Shown in pieces: positions 15,176 through 23,864 of a stretch of 64,000 nt of DNA. The position numbers and the translations under genes were made by a program. Positions within the stretch are counted from its first letter, which is position 1. The number at the start of each line of letters is the position of its first letter. The DNA is from an uncultured Alphaproteobacteria bacterium (lineage in GTDB: Bacteria > Pseudomonadota > Alphaproteobacteria > RF32 > CAG-239): contig CAKQUG010000004.1 of assembly GCA_934277545.1 (NCBI GenBank), positions 62,001-126,000 on the forward strand, given 5' to 3'. A model generated the notes under the pieces. It was not told where the DNA came from, ran no database searches, and saw only the letters and a program-made list of their open reading frames with translations.

Positions 15176-16232
15176 TGACTATTTCTTTATAAAGTTCTTC
15201 GTTGCTCGTAAATTTAAGGTCGCTGTTTTTGATGTTGTTGCGGTAAGTATCTAAATTTTGATACATTTTATCAATCTGCGCGATTAAAATCCCGTCTTGG
15301 GTTAAATTTTTATCCAACAAAATTTCGGCAAATCCTTTGCTTTGAAAATTTTTAGCGTTTGATGTTTGTTCGCCGCGGCTGGCATTACTTGGCAGCGGCA
15401 CCAAAAGCATTGGAATGTCTAGGCTCCAAAATTCAAAAATAGCGTTTGAACCGGAGCGGGTTACCACAATATCGGTGGCGGCGAGCAGGTCCTTAAATTC
15501 TTTGTCGACAAACTCAAATTGCGCATAGCCTTGGCGCTCTAAATCTGTTTTTTGTCCTTTGCCGCAAATGTGTATCACTTGATATTTCTGCAATAAGGCG
15601 TCGATGTTTTGCAGCACGGCTTTATTCAAACTTTGCGCGCCCAAGCTGCCGCCCACAAACATCACAATCGGCTTATCGACGGTAAAGTTACACATCTGCA
15701 AGGCTTTGTTTTTGTCGCCGTTTTTCAAACGGTCAGACAATACAGGCCCTATGTAGCAAACTTTTTGCGGCGAGCGCACATATTTAACCGTGTCTATAAA
15801 AGTAGTGAAAAACTTGCTGACAAAGGGCAGGGACATTTTGTTGGCCAGTCCCGGGGTTAAATCTGACTCGTGCATAAAAATTTTACGGTGGTTCAAAAAT
15901 CCGCCGACCACAACCGGAAAAGATACAAAACCGCCTTTAGAAAAAATTATATCCGGCTTTTCTTTACAGATTATTGCCGCCGCCTGACAAACTCCGACCG
16001 GAATTTTGAACATATCTTTCAGGTTTTGCCAAGAAAAATAGCGGCGTAGTTTACCGGTTTTTATGGCGTAGTATTTTACACCTTCAATTTTCGTGATAAG
16101 CTCTTTTTCAATACCGGTTTCCGAACCGACATAAACAATTTGCCAGCCGTTTTTCTGAAAAAGCGGAATAAGATTTAAGTTAAGGGTTACATGACCGCCC
16201 GAACCGCCGCCGGTAAACATAATTTTTTTCAT
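15168..16232 (-). CDS. murG: MurG-family UDP-GlcNAc transferase, Firmicutes-like
   Basis: MurG adds GlcNAc to lipid I to make lipid II on the inner face of the membrane. The 354-aa protein has GGGSGGHVTLNLNLIP at the N-terminus, SKGGFVSFPVVVG near 95-107, HESDLTPGLANKMSLPF near 120-136, VGGSLGAQSLNKAV near 192-205, and TRSGSNAIFEFW plus ASRGEQTSNAKNF in the C-terminal domain. The phrases YVGSETGIEKELI and AIKTGKLRRYFSWQNL are those I know from low-GC Gram-positive MurG, not from the usual proteobacterial dcw-cluster MurG. No mur or fts genes surround it. It could be the sole MurG or a second, acquired copy. Confidence 0.88.
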   Translation of the reverse strand: MKKIMFTGGGSGGHVTLNLNLIPLFQKNGWQIVYVGSETGIEKELITKIEGVKYYAIKTGKLRRYFSWQNLKDMFKIPVGVCQAAAIICKEKPDIIFSKGGFVSFPVVVGGFLNHRKIFMHESDLTPGLANKMSLPFVSKFFTTFIDTVKYVRSPQKVCYIGPVLSDRLKNGDKNKALQMCNFTVDKPIVMFVGGSLGAQSLNKAVLQNIDALLQKYQVIHICGKGQKTDLERQGYAQFEFVDKEFKDLLAATDIVVTRSGSNAIFEFWSLDIPMLLVPLPSNASRGEQTSNAKNFQSKGFAEILLDKNLTQDGILIAQIDKMYQNLDTYRNNIKNSDLKFTSNEELYKEIVNG

Positions 16233-16233
16233 T

Positions 16234-17556
16234 TTATGATGCCTTTTCTTCAGAATTGTTTAAGTCGTTAGAATTATCGCCGATTTTCAGTATCTCGCTT
16301 TCTTCATATTCCATACCGATTTGTTTGTTAGCTTTGGCGCCGTATTCTTTAAGTCTACCGGCTAAGGAAAGGGCGTTGCCTTTGCCTGTTGCCAGTTTTG
16401 AAATTGCCGCTTCATAGTTGGTTCTAGCAGTTCCCAAGGCTTTATCAATTTTTTGCATATCGTCCACAAAATTGGCGAGTTTATCATACAGCGAACCGCC
16501 GACTTCGGCTATTTTCTGTACATATTTATTACGGGTTTCAATCTGCCATAAATTTTCTACCGTGCGTAAAATCGGCAGTAAAGAAGAAGGAGTTGTCAAA
16601 GCTACGTTCTTTTTGTAGGCATAATCATAAAGGCTGTCGTCTTTTTTGATGGCTTCAACAAATGCACTTTCAATCGGGATAAAAATCACCACATAGTCAA
16701 GAGATTCTTCTTTAAGTAATTTTTGATATTCTTTGCATGACAGCTCGTCGATGTGGTTGCGGATACATTGAATATGGCGTTGTAAGGCAGCCGATTTTTC
16801 GGCCTCGTTATCAGCGTTTACATAAGAAACATAGTCATTCATAGATACTTTTGAATCCACAATCACGCTGCGGTTGTTCGGCAGGCGCACCACTACATCA
16901 GGACGCAGATTTTGATTATTTTCATTTTTGAAGTTTTCTTGCGTGAAGTAATCAATATTTTTTTGCAGTCCGGCAACTTCCAAAATGCGGTTCAGCTCGA
17001 TTTCTCCCCAGTCGCCTTGCATTTTTTTGCTGCCGCGCAGAGCGTTGGTAAGGTTTTGTGCGTCTTGACTGAGGCAATTATTCATATCCATCAGTTTTTT
17101 AAATTGCTCGTCAAAACTTGTTTTGTTTTTGATACTTTCGGTGTTGGCTTTGCTGACTTCGTCCCTAAATGTTTTCAGTTGTTCGCGGAAAGGGGACAGA
17201 ACCGTGCTCAGTACCTGGCTTTGTGTTTCATTTAAGCGGCGCGACTGGGTGTTTAAAATCTCATTAGAAATATTGCGAAATTTTAGTTCTAAATCTTTTT
17301 TATTGTTTTCAATATCTTGTAAACGCTCCTGCATATGCTGATGTTGAGCTTGCAGCATGGTTTGCAATTTGGTGTTTTCTGTGTTCAGACGATAATTTTC
17401 GTTATCAAGCTGTTTCTTGGCGTTGCAAACATCGTCTAACTGACGTTCAAGTTCTTCATTTAACACTGTGGCGCGGGTGTTTTTGTTTATCGCCCAAATT
17501 AAAGCGCCTCCGCAAAAGCAAAGCAGCACAGCCAAAGCAATTATTCCGTACAACAT
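16234..17556 (-). CDS. rmuC: DNA recombination protein RmuC
   Basis: RmuC proteins are linked to limiting inverted-repeat rearrangements and carry a nuclease-like fold. The 440-aa product has an N-terminal membrane helix (LYGIIALAVLLCFCGGALIW), a coiled coil (about 30-170), and the RmuC domain with QGDWGEIELNRILEVAGL, RPDVVVRLPNNRSVIVDSKV and VVIFIPIESAFVEAI. ATG 17556 has GAGGA at the right distance. The frame is open to 17640, but that extension lacks a binding site. It starts the minus-strand group rmuC-murG-cobB, with one base between the rmuC stop and murG start regions. Confidence 0.92.
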   Translation of the reverse strand: MLYGIIALAVLLCFCGGALIWAINKNTRATVLNEELERQLDDVCNAKKQLDNENYRLNTENTKLQTMLQAQHQHMQERLQDIENNKKDLELKFRNISNEILNTQSRRLNETQSQVLSTVLSPFREQLKTFRDEVSKANTESIKNKTSFDEQFKKLMDMNNCLSQDAQNLTNALRGSKKMQGDWGEIELNRILEVAGLQKNIDYFTQENFKNENNQNLRPDVVVRLPNNRSVIVDSKVSMNDYVSYVNADNEAEKSAALQRHIQCIRNHIDELSCKEYQKLLKEESLDYVVIFIPIESAFVEAIKKDDSLYDYAYKKNVALTTPSSLLPILRTVENLWQIETRNKYVQKIAEVGGSLYDKLANFVDDMQKIDKALGTARTNYEAAISKLATGKGNALSLAGRLKEYGAKANKQIGMEYEESEILKIGDNSNDLNNSEEKAS

Positions 17557-17743
17557 CGGCAAATCCTCAATAAATAAAAATATATGAAGAAAGTATAAAA
17601 GTTTGAGCGCGGATTGCAACGAACAAAAACAGGTTATCAACTTTAATCTTTTATGTGTAAAAATTATATTATTGTGGACGAATGAATTTTTTTAGCTTAA
17701 ACTCAAGATTGAAAAATGAAATCTCTTTAGAAGGAAAATAAAA

Positions 17744-17959
17744 ATGAATAAAGTGCAAAGTGATTTTTTGAATGATATTAAAGAAGGTAAAGTTGCCGTA
17801 ACCGTTTTTTTGATTAACGGCGTAAAATTGCAAGGCATTATTACTCAGCAAGATGAAGAAAGTCTGCTGCTGCGTCGCGATGGTCATACCCAGCTGGTTT
17901 ATAAACATGCTGTTTCAACCATTATGCCGAGTGTGGCGGTTGATATTGCCGAAGAATAG
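17744..17959 (+). CDS. hfq: RNA chaperone Hfq
   Basis: Hfq hexamers pair small RNAs with mRNAs. The 71-aa protein has the Sm1 motif (KVAVTVFLINGVKLQGIIT) and Sm2 with YKHAVSTIMP, including the conserved YKH. It is shorter than the gammaproteobacterial form and lacks the long C-terminal tail, as usual in alphaproteobacteria. AGAAGGAAA precedes the ATG. It is followed three bases later by hflX, the classic pair. Confidence 0.96.
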   Translation: MNKVQSDFLNDIKEGKVAVTVFLINGVKLQGIITQQDEESLLLRRDGHTQLVYKHAVSTIMPSVAVDIAEE

Positions 17960-17962
17960 TCT

Positions 17963-19285
17963 TTGATAGAAGTAGAGCAAAATAGACGGTTTAATGCCGC
18001 CGTAGTTTGTCCCGAAGTTTTTGGCGCGCCGGCAAGTTTGTCGCCGGAAAGCCGCTTGGCGGAAGCTGAGGGGCTGGCTTTGGCTATACGGCTTAACGTG
18101 GTTTATAAAGAAAGCCTGAAAATAAAAGAAATTAAGCCGTCCGCTTATTTCAGCAAAGGTTTTTTAGAGCGCTTGAAGCCGATTATAAGTGAACAAAATA
18201 TTGATTTGCTGATTGTTGACACGCGTTTAAGCCCAATTCAGCAACGTAATTTGGAACGTGAACTAAAACTTAAAGTTATAGACCGTACCGCCTTGATTTT
18301 AGAAATTTTTGGTGAGCGAGCGCAAACTAAAGAAGGCTCTCTTCAAGTGGAATTGGCGCATCTTACATATCAGCGTTCGCGGCTGGTTCGCAGCTGGACG
18401 CACTTGGAACGTCAGCGCGGCGGCGCCGGCTTTTTGGGCGGGCCGGGTGAAACTCAAATTGAGCTGGATAGGCGTATTATTGACGACAAAATCGTTCGCA
18501 TAAAAAAAGAGTTGGAAAAAGTCCGGCAAACCCGAGGAATTCAGCGCAGTGCCCGCCGTAAAGTTCCGTATCCGGTCGCTGCTTTGGTGGGGTATACCAA
18601 TGCCGGAAAATCCACCTTGTTTAATTATTTGGCCGGTAGTTCGGTTATGGCGGCAGATATGCTTTTTGCCACGCTTGACCCGACCATGCGTAAAATCAGC
18701 CTGAACGGCGGGCGTGAAGTTATTTTGTCCGATACGGTTGGTTTTATTTCAGATTTGCCGCATGAACTGGTAATGGCTTTCCGCGCCACGCTGGAAGAAG
18801 TTTTGAACGCCGATATAATTTTGCATATCCGAGATGTTTCCAACCCGGACAGTCAAGCGCAATGCGCCGATGTGCTGGACGTTTTGGCGCACTTGGGTTT
18901 AAAAGAAATTAAAAACGCCGATAATTATATTGAAGTTTTCAATAAAGCAGATTTGCTGCCACCGGAAGATTTGCCGCGCTGGCAAGCTAAAACGCAAAAC
19001 AATAATAATATGGTGCTGACTTCGGCAATCAACGGCGAAGGCTGCGGGCGTTTGCTGGAACTTATCAGGCAAAAACTGGCGCAGGGGCAAAAAAAATGCC
19101 AAATAACGCTGCCGGTGGCAGATGGACAGCTGCAAGCCTGGCTGCACCAGAACAGCGATGTGCAGAAACTTGAAACCAAAGAACAGCACAATATATATTC
19201 TGTTTGTATCAGTCCCGAAAATTTAGCGCGTTTTGAAAAAATGGCCGAAACTCGTTCGGATGTTGAAATAAGGAGAAATCTATGA
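17963..19285 (+). CDS. hflX: GTPase HflX
   Basis: HflX is a ribosome-binding GTPase that splits stalled or heat-damaged 70S ribosomes. The 440-aa protein has the N-terminal HflX domain (VDTRLSPIQQRNLERELKLK, GERAQTKEGSLQVELAHLTY), the Gly-rich motif GGAGFLGGPGETQIELDRR, and the G-domain GYTNAGKSTLFNYL, DTVGFISDLPHELV and NKADLL. The start is taken as TTG 17963, three bases after the hfq stop, because family similarity begins there and no ATG lies nearby. The stop overlaps the next gene by four bases. Confidence 0.93.
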   Translation: MIEVEQNRRFNAAVVCPEVFGAPASLSPESRLAEAEGLALAIRLNVVYKESLKIKEIKPSAYFSKGFLERLKPIISEQNIDLLIVDTRLSPIQQRNLERELKLKVIDRTALILEIFGERAQTKEGSLQVELAHLTYQRSRLVRSWTHLERQRGGAGFLGGPGETQIELDRRIIDDKIVRIKKELEKVRQTRGIQRSARRKVPYPVAALVGYTNAGKSTLFNYLAGSSVMAADMLFATLDPTMRKISLNGGREVILSDTVGFISDLPHELVMAFRATLEEVLNADIILHIRDVSNPDSQAQCADVLDVLAHLGLKEIKNADNYIEVFNKADLLPPEDLPRWQAKTQNNNNMVLTSAINGEGCGRLLELIRQKLAQGQKKCQITLPVADGQLQAWLHQNSDVQKLETKEQHNIYSVCISPENLARFEKMAETRSDVEIRRNL

Positions 19286-19662
19286 AAAAAATCGGTATCA
19301 TTTTAAGTGCGTTTGCAAGTCTTTCTGCTTGTGCTGTGCAGCCGACAGTAGCTCGCTATGAAGATGAATTGTCAGCCTGGATAGGGCAAAGCGAAGAAAA
19401 TTTATACGCCGAGTGGGGGTATCCGAATGTTACCTATTCTATTGGTCCGAACAGTTTTATTGCCACCTATATCAAGCAATACAGCAAACCGATTGCCGGA
19501 GATAACGAGCCTTATGCTGATGAAATGACCTATTCGGCAATGGAGGTTCCGTCATACGGCTTGCCGCCGCAACAAGGAATTTATTATTGCAAAACTTCGT
19601 TTGTTATCAACGACGGCGTTGTCAGCGATTATAATTTTAACGGCGACGACTGCGTCAGATAA
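19282..19662 (+). CDS. Small lipoprotein of unknown function
   Basis: A 126-aa protein beginning MKKIGIILSAFASLSAC, a lipoprotein signal with lipobox LSAC, so probably anchored in the envelope. The mature part is small and Tyr-rich (SWxG-like AWIGQSEENLYAEWGYPNVT) and has two Cys near the end that may form a disulfide (YYCKTSF; DDCVR). The AWIGQSEENLYAEWGYP pattern is like periplasmic small proteins seen beside many proteobacterial genes, but no function is known. It overlaps hflX by four bases (ATGA), so translation is coupled. Confidence 0.85.
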   Translation: MKKIGIILSAFASLSACAVQPTVARYEDELSAWIGQSEENLYAEWGYPNVTYSIGPNSFIATYIKQYSKPIAGDNEPYADEMTYSAMEVPSYGLPPQQGIYYCKTSFVINDGVVSDYNFNGDDCVR

Positions 19663-19701
19663 TTCAGATTAGTCAGAATACAAATAAAATACAATAAAAA
19701 A

Positions 19702-19723
19702 GACCGCCGAAGCGGTCAGTTTG
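19702..19723 (-). terminator. Terminator between convergent genes
   Basis: GACCGC (19702-19707), CGAA loop, GCGGTC (19712-19717). On the minus strand it is followed by TTTTTT, ending the DUF192 gene. On the plus strand the T-run is weak. Confidence 0.8.
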
Positions 19724-19741
19724 TGAAAAATTATCAATAAA

Positions 19742-20209
19742 TCAGTCTAAATTGCCAAACAAACGGTTTTTAATTACATCGCCTTGTTTTATGTTGTTGG
19801 CTTTAACCTGACCGGCGTTCAGTTCCAACACGGCGCGCGGGCGTTTCGGCGGATATATCGCTTCGGTTGAATTCGGCGTCGCGTTTTCATAGATATAGAA
19901 AACTACACCGTTTTCATCAGCAAAAATCATATCCAGCGGAATTAAAGTGTCTTTCATCCATAAAGCTACCTGCATATCTTTTGGAACAATGGTAACATCC
20001 ATTAACAAACCGGAATCTTCTGCCAAATAGTTTCGGCCCATCAGACCTTGATAAAGCGTTTCTTTTGTGTCTGCTACTTCAACATTATATTCATATTGTT
20101 TTTCGCCGGATTGAATGGTCAGTTTTTCGGTTTTATTATCATTTTTTTCGGAGCAGGCCGAAAGTAAAACAAAAGCCGAAAACATGACAACTTTTAATAA
20201 CTTATACAT
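19742..20209 (-). CDS. DUF192 family lipoprotein
   Basis: A 155-aa protein with signal peptide MYKLLKVVMFSAFVLLSAC (lipobox LSAC) and a DUF192 domain: VEVADTKETLYQGLMGR, DSGLLMDV, ALWMKDTLIPLDMIFADENG, and AVLELNAGQVKANNI, all typical. The family function is not established. ATG 20209 follows a near-perfect AAGGAGGAATT. The open frame goes on to 20296 but those extra codons belong to the promoter region. It stands alone, convergent with the hflX lipoprotein gene. Confidence 0.9.
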   Translation of the reverse strand: MYKLLKVVMFSAFVLLSACSEKNDNKTEKLTIQSGEKQYEYNVEVADTKETLYQGLMGRNYLAEDSGLLMDVTIVPKDMQVALWMKDTLIPLDMIFADENGVVFYIYENATPNSTEAIYPPKRPRAVLELNAGQVKANNIKQGDVIKNRLFGNLD

Positions 20210-20368
20210 AATTCCTCCTTGTTCAGAACTAACAATATGAAATATTATAGCAAAATTTTCAGTCAATTCAACAAAAAATAAAAGATACCTGTTCAAAATG
20301 TTTTTTAGGGCTTGTAAGTATATGGAATTTTGATTAAAATGCGCTAAAACAACAGTGGGAGACAGCCT

Positions 20369-20863
20369 ATGAAAAAAATCAGTTTATTGCTTGCGGGAGT
20401 TATGGCGCTGAGCGGTTGTGCAAATCTGCTGTCCGAGCGTTCCTGCAATGATAATACAAAAGAATTTCAGCCGGTTATTCAAGTGCAAAAAGTCCGGTAT
20501 ATTCCAAAATCAGCGGCAACAATTTATTTTGCCGACGGTAGTGCGAATTTGACGGCTGCAGAAAAGATAAAACTTGAGAAAATCGCGATAAATGCGCAAA
20601 GAACCGGAGCAGATATAAAAGTTGTTGGACACGCTTCGTCCCGCACCAGACCGGCCACTTTGGTTGAACATACAATGATAAACTTGGGAATTTCCGGCAG
20701 ACGCGCTGTTAATGTAGTTAAAACTTTGGCGCAATATGGTGTTCCGCTGCATAAAATGCGCTATGAGGCGTTGGCGGACAGTCAGCCGGCAGAACCGGAA
20801 GTGAATGCCGAGGCTGAGGCGCTGAATCGCCGTGTTGAAGTTTTTTATTTGTATAAGGAATAA
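20369..20863 (+). CDS. OmpA/Pal-type lipoprotein
   Basis: A 164-aa protein with signal MKKISLLLAGVMALSGC and a C-terminal OmpA-like peptidoglycan-binding domain (about 55-162): ATIYFADGSANLTAAEKIKL, KVVGHASSRTRP, ISGRRAVNVVKTLAQYGV and LNRRVEVFYL. Such proteins tie the outer membrane to the cell wall. The usual TDxxG motif is replaced by GHASSRT. GGGAGA precedes the ATG. It sits just upstream of recJ, ten bases away, and may be cotranscribed with it. Confidence 0.85.
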   Translation: MKKISLLLAGVMALSGCANLLSERSCNDNTKEFQPVIQVQKVRYIPKSAATIYFADGSANLTAAEKIKLEKIAINAQRTGADIKVVGHASSRTRPATLVEHTMINLGISGRRAVNVVKTLAQYGVPLHKMRYEALADSQPAEPEVNAEAEALNRRVEVFYLYKE

Positions 20864-20872
20864 AACGCCGAA

Positions 20873-22636
20873 ATGGAAAACAGCGAATTATCTTTAGGCG
20901 GAAATATTTGGAAAAACGCGATTGTTGACGACAGCTTGGTCGAGCGTATGGCTTTGTCATATAATTTGCCCCCATATTTGGCGCGTTTGCTCTGTGAACG
21001 CGGTATCGGCTTTAATGATGTAAACAATTTTATTACGCCGAAAGTGCAAAATTTAATGCCGGAACCTTATGTGCTGAAAGATATGCAAAAAGCGGTTGAG
21101 CGAGTGGCCGAGGCGGTAATAAACGGCGAAAAAATCGCAATAATCGGCGATTATGACGTGGACGGAGCTACTTCAACTTCGGAACTGACTAGATTTTTCC
21201 GTACTGTCGGTATAAATCCGCAAATACATATTCCGAGCCGTGAAGAAGGTTACGGACCGAGCGATTTGGCTTTTAGCGAATTTAAAGCGGCTGAAACAAA
21301 ATTAGTTATAACCATAGATTGCGGCACAACAGCGTTTGATGTGCTGAACCGCGCGGCGGAAAATGGTTTTGAAATTATTGTGATAGACCACCATGAAGCA
21401 GAAGCCATTTTGCCGAAAGTGTATGCGGTAATCAATCCCAAGCGCTTGGATGAAGATAATCAATATCCGTATTTGGCTTATATGTCGGCTGTCGGCGTCG
21501 GGTTTATGTTTTTGGTGGCGTTGAACCGCAAATTACGGCAAAGCGGTTTTTATGAAACGCATAAAGCACCTGATTTGCTGAGCTTGCTTGATTTGGTGGC
21601 GTTGGGCACGGTGTGCGATGTGGTTCCTCTGCTTGGGGTAAACCGGGCTTATGTGCGGCAAGGGCTGAAAGTTATGGCACAGCAGCGCAATCTCGGGCTG
21701 AAAAGCCTGCTGAAAGCCGCAGCGGTAGAAAGCGCGCCGAGCTCTTATCATTTAGGATTTGTGCTGGGACCGAGGATTAACGCCTGCGGGCGTGTCGGCG
21801 ATGCGACGCTGGGCAGTCGTTTGCTTTGTACCGAAAACGAAACCGAAGCGCAAATGCTGGCCGATAAATTTAACGCTCTAAACAGTGAGCGCAAAGATAT
21901 AGAAAATTATGTGCTTTTGCAGGCGATAGAACAGGTTGAAGGACAAACGCAGGAATATCCGATAGCTTTTGCCTATGGTGAAGATTGGCACCAAGGGGTG
22001 ATTGGTATTGTTGCCGGAAAGCTCAAAGAACGCTATAATGTTCCGGCGTTTGTGATGTCTGTTGAGCCGGATGAGGTTAAAGGTTCGGCTCGTTCCATTG
22101 ACGGCGTAGATTTAGGCGCGTTGATTATATCCGCCAAAGAAAAGGGAATTTTAACCGCCGGCGGTGGTCATATTATGGCGGCGGGATTTTCTTTGCAAAA
22201 AGAGCAAATTCCGGCGTTTAAAAAGTTTGTCGGCGAATATGTGGAAGAGCGGCTCGGAAAAGAAAAAATAGCACCTGAGCTTAATATTGATATATCTTTG
22301 GCTTTAAGCGGTGTTACCGAAAAATTTGCCGATGATTTGGCTTTGTTGGAGCCTTACGGAGCCGGAAATCCTGAACCGTTGGTGATGATAAAAAATGTTT
22401 GCATAAACCGCCCGCGTTTGGTCGGCAGCGGTCATGTCAGCTGCTTTTTAGGCTCTCCGTACGGAGGAAGTCTGAAAGCCATTGCTTTTCGCTGTGCCGA
22501 TACGGAAATCGGAAACGCCATGCTTCATGATAACGGCGAACTTTTTGATGTGGTCGGACAAATAAAGACCGATGTGTGGCAGGGACGCAAAACCATTCAA
22601 ATGATTATTAACGATATAAAAAGAACAGGAAAATGA
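20873..22636 (+). CDS. recJ: Single-stranded-DNA exonuclease RecJ
   Basis: RecJ degrades single strands from the 5' end in recombination and mismatch repair. The 587-aa protein has the DHH phosphoesterase motifs DYDVDGATSTSEL (about 98-110), ITIDCGTTAF, and IDHHEAE (about 167-173). The DHHA1 motif is GGGHIMAAGFSL (about 424-435), and an OB-like C-terminal part follows. Length is normal. The last codons overlap the next gene (ATGA). It begins the plus-strand run recJ-DUF502-pagP-kdsA-recO-parC, whose genes are tightly spaced. Confidence 0.95.
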   Translation: MENSELSLGGNIWKNAIVDDSLVERMALSYNLPPYLARLLCERGIGFNDVNNFITPKVQNLMPEPYVLKDMQKAVERVAEAVINGEKIAIIGDYDVDGATSTSELTRFFRTVGINPQIHIPSREEGYGPSDLAFSEFKAAETKLVITIDCGTTAFDVLNRAAENGFEIIVIDHHEAEAILPKVYAVINPKRLDEDNQYPYLAYMSAVGVGFMFLVALNRKLRQSGFYETHKAPDLLSLLDLVALGTVCDVVPLLGVNRAYVRQGLKVMAQQRNLGLKSLLKAAAVESAPSSYHLGFVLGPRINACGRVGDATLGSRLLCTENETEAQMLADKFNALNSERKDIENYVLLQAIEQVEGQTQEYPIAFAYGEDWHQGVIGIVAGKLKERYNVPAFVMSVEPDEVKGSARSIDGVDLGALIISAKEKGILTAGGGHIMAAGFSLQKEQIPAFKKFVGEYVEERLGKEKIAPELNIDISLALSGVTEKFADDLALLEPYGAGNPEPLVMIKNVCINRPRLVGSGHVSCFLGSPYGGSLKAIAFRCADTEIGNAMLHDNGELFDVVGQIKTDVWQGRKTIQMIINDIKRTGK

Positions 22637-23301
22637 AAGAAGAAAAAATCGAAGAAGCCTCAAAAAAAGTAGGCAGTAAAATTAAAAGCTATTTCTTTAC
22701 CGGTATTGTGGTAACTGCTCCGGTGGCTATTACCGTTTATATGTCCTATCATCTGCTGATATGGATTAACGATGTTACCAGCCGTTTGGTGCCAAAGCAA
22801 TGGTCAATCGGCGATTTTGTGCCGTATGCGGTGCCTGGAGCCGGTTTGCTGTTGCTGATTGTTGCCATGATTGTGATTGGTATGCTTACAACCGGCTATG
22901 TCGGCAAGTTCTTTGTACGTTTATGGGAAGCGTTTGTGCGTAAAATGCCGATTGTTTCCAGTATCTATTCTTTAATGAAACAAATTTTTGAAACGTTTTT
23001 GTCGCAAAAAACACGTTCGTTCAGCGAAGTGGTGCTGGTGGAATATCCGAGAAAAGGCTTATGGACAATAGCATTTGTCAGCAAAGATGAAACCGGCGGC
23101 GAAGTAGATGGTAAAATCAACGGCAAAACTTTAAGCATTTTTGTGCCGACAACGCCGAACCCGACTTCCGGCTTTTTGATTTTTGTGCCGGAAAATGATG
23201 TGGTTAAGTTGAATATGAGTGTTGAAGACGGTATCAAATATGTTATATCTTGCGGTATTGTTACACCAACAGAATTAAAAGATAAGGTAAATAAATCATG
23301 A
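22633..23301 (+). CDS. DUF502 family membrane protein
   Basis: A 222-aa protein with two membrane segments (about 20-45 and 68-92: YFFTGIVVTAPVAITVYMSY and GAGLLLLIVAMIVIGMLTTG) and the DUF502 signature KMPIVSSIYSLMKQIFETF, VVLVEYPRKGLWTIAFVS and FVPTTPNPTSGFLIFVP. The biochemical role is unknown. It overlaps recJ by four bases and pagP by four bases, so all three are translationally coupled. Confidence 0.92.
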   Translation: MKEEKIEEASKKVGSKIKSYFFTGIVVTAPVAITVYMSYHLLIWINDVTSRLVPKQWSIGDFVPYAVPGAGLLLLIVAMIVIGMLTTGYVGKFFVRLWEAFVRKMPIVSSIYSLMKQIFETFLSQKTRSFSEVVLVEYPRKGLWTIAFVSKDETGGEVDGKINGKTLSIFVPTTPNPTSGFLIFVPENDVVKLNMSVEDGIKYVISCGIVTPTELKDKVNKS

Positions 23302-23843
23302 AAAAAACAGGACTGTTAGCGTTAGCGTTGCTTCTTGGCGCAAAATCAGCTTGTGCCGGAACATTGTCGGATTGGGGAAATTTTTTGATTGAAGACATCA
23401 AAGATATTCGTTGTCAGCATAATTATGATGTATATGTACCATTTTACGCTTGGCACAATCGTTTGGCTTATGACCAAGAGCATATTGATAAATATAATGA
23501 AAATGCCTGGGGTTTCGGTTTGGGAATTTCTCACACAAACGATGAACAAACCTGGTCGGGCATTTACGCCATGGGCTTTAAGGATTCAAATTCTTATTTG
23601 GAAACGTATTTCGGTTACGCTCGCCAATGGAACTGGACGGCCGGCGATGAAAACCAATGGAGAGCCGGTATCGGTTACACTTTGGGACTGACCCAGCGCC
23701 ATGAATACGCTTATATTCCGGTACCGCTGCCGCTGCCGTTGTTCGGTGTCGGTTATCGCAATATCAATGTGCAGGCGGCGTATGTACCGGGGATTAAAAA
23801 CGACGGCAATGTATTGTTCGTTTTCTCTCGTTTTAGTTTTTAA
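23298..23843 (+). CDS. pagP: Lipid A palmitoyltransferase PagP
   Basis: PagP is an eight-stranded outer-membrane enzyme that moves palmitate from a phospholipid to lipid A and gives resistance to antimicrobial peptides. The 181-aa protein has a cleavable signal ending KSACA and lines up by memory with E. coli PagP over its whole length: YDVYVPFYAWHNRLAYD, YNENAWGFGLG, IYAMGFKDSNS, IPVPLPLPLFGVGYRNI and the last strand VLFVFSRFSF. The catalytic His (AWHNR) and Asp-Ser (FKDSNS) are present. It ends with Phe, as outer-membrane barrels do. It lies next to kdsA, another lipopolysaccharide gene. Confidence 0.88.
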   Translation: MKKTGLLALALLLGAKSACAGTLSDWGNFLIEDIKDIRCQHNYDVYVPFYAWHNRLAYDQEHIDKYNENAWGFGLGISHTNDEQTWSGIYAMGFKDSNSYLETYFGYARQWNWTAGDENQWRAGIGYTLGLTQRHEYAYIPVPLPLPLFGVGYRNINVQAAYVPGIKNDGNVLFVFSRFSF

Positions 23844-23864
23844 TTTGTTGTAAGGAGCAAAAAT

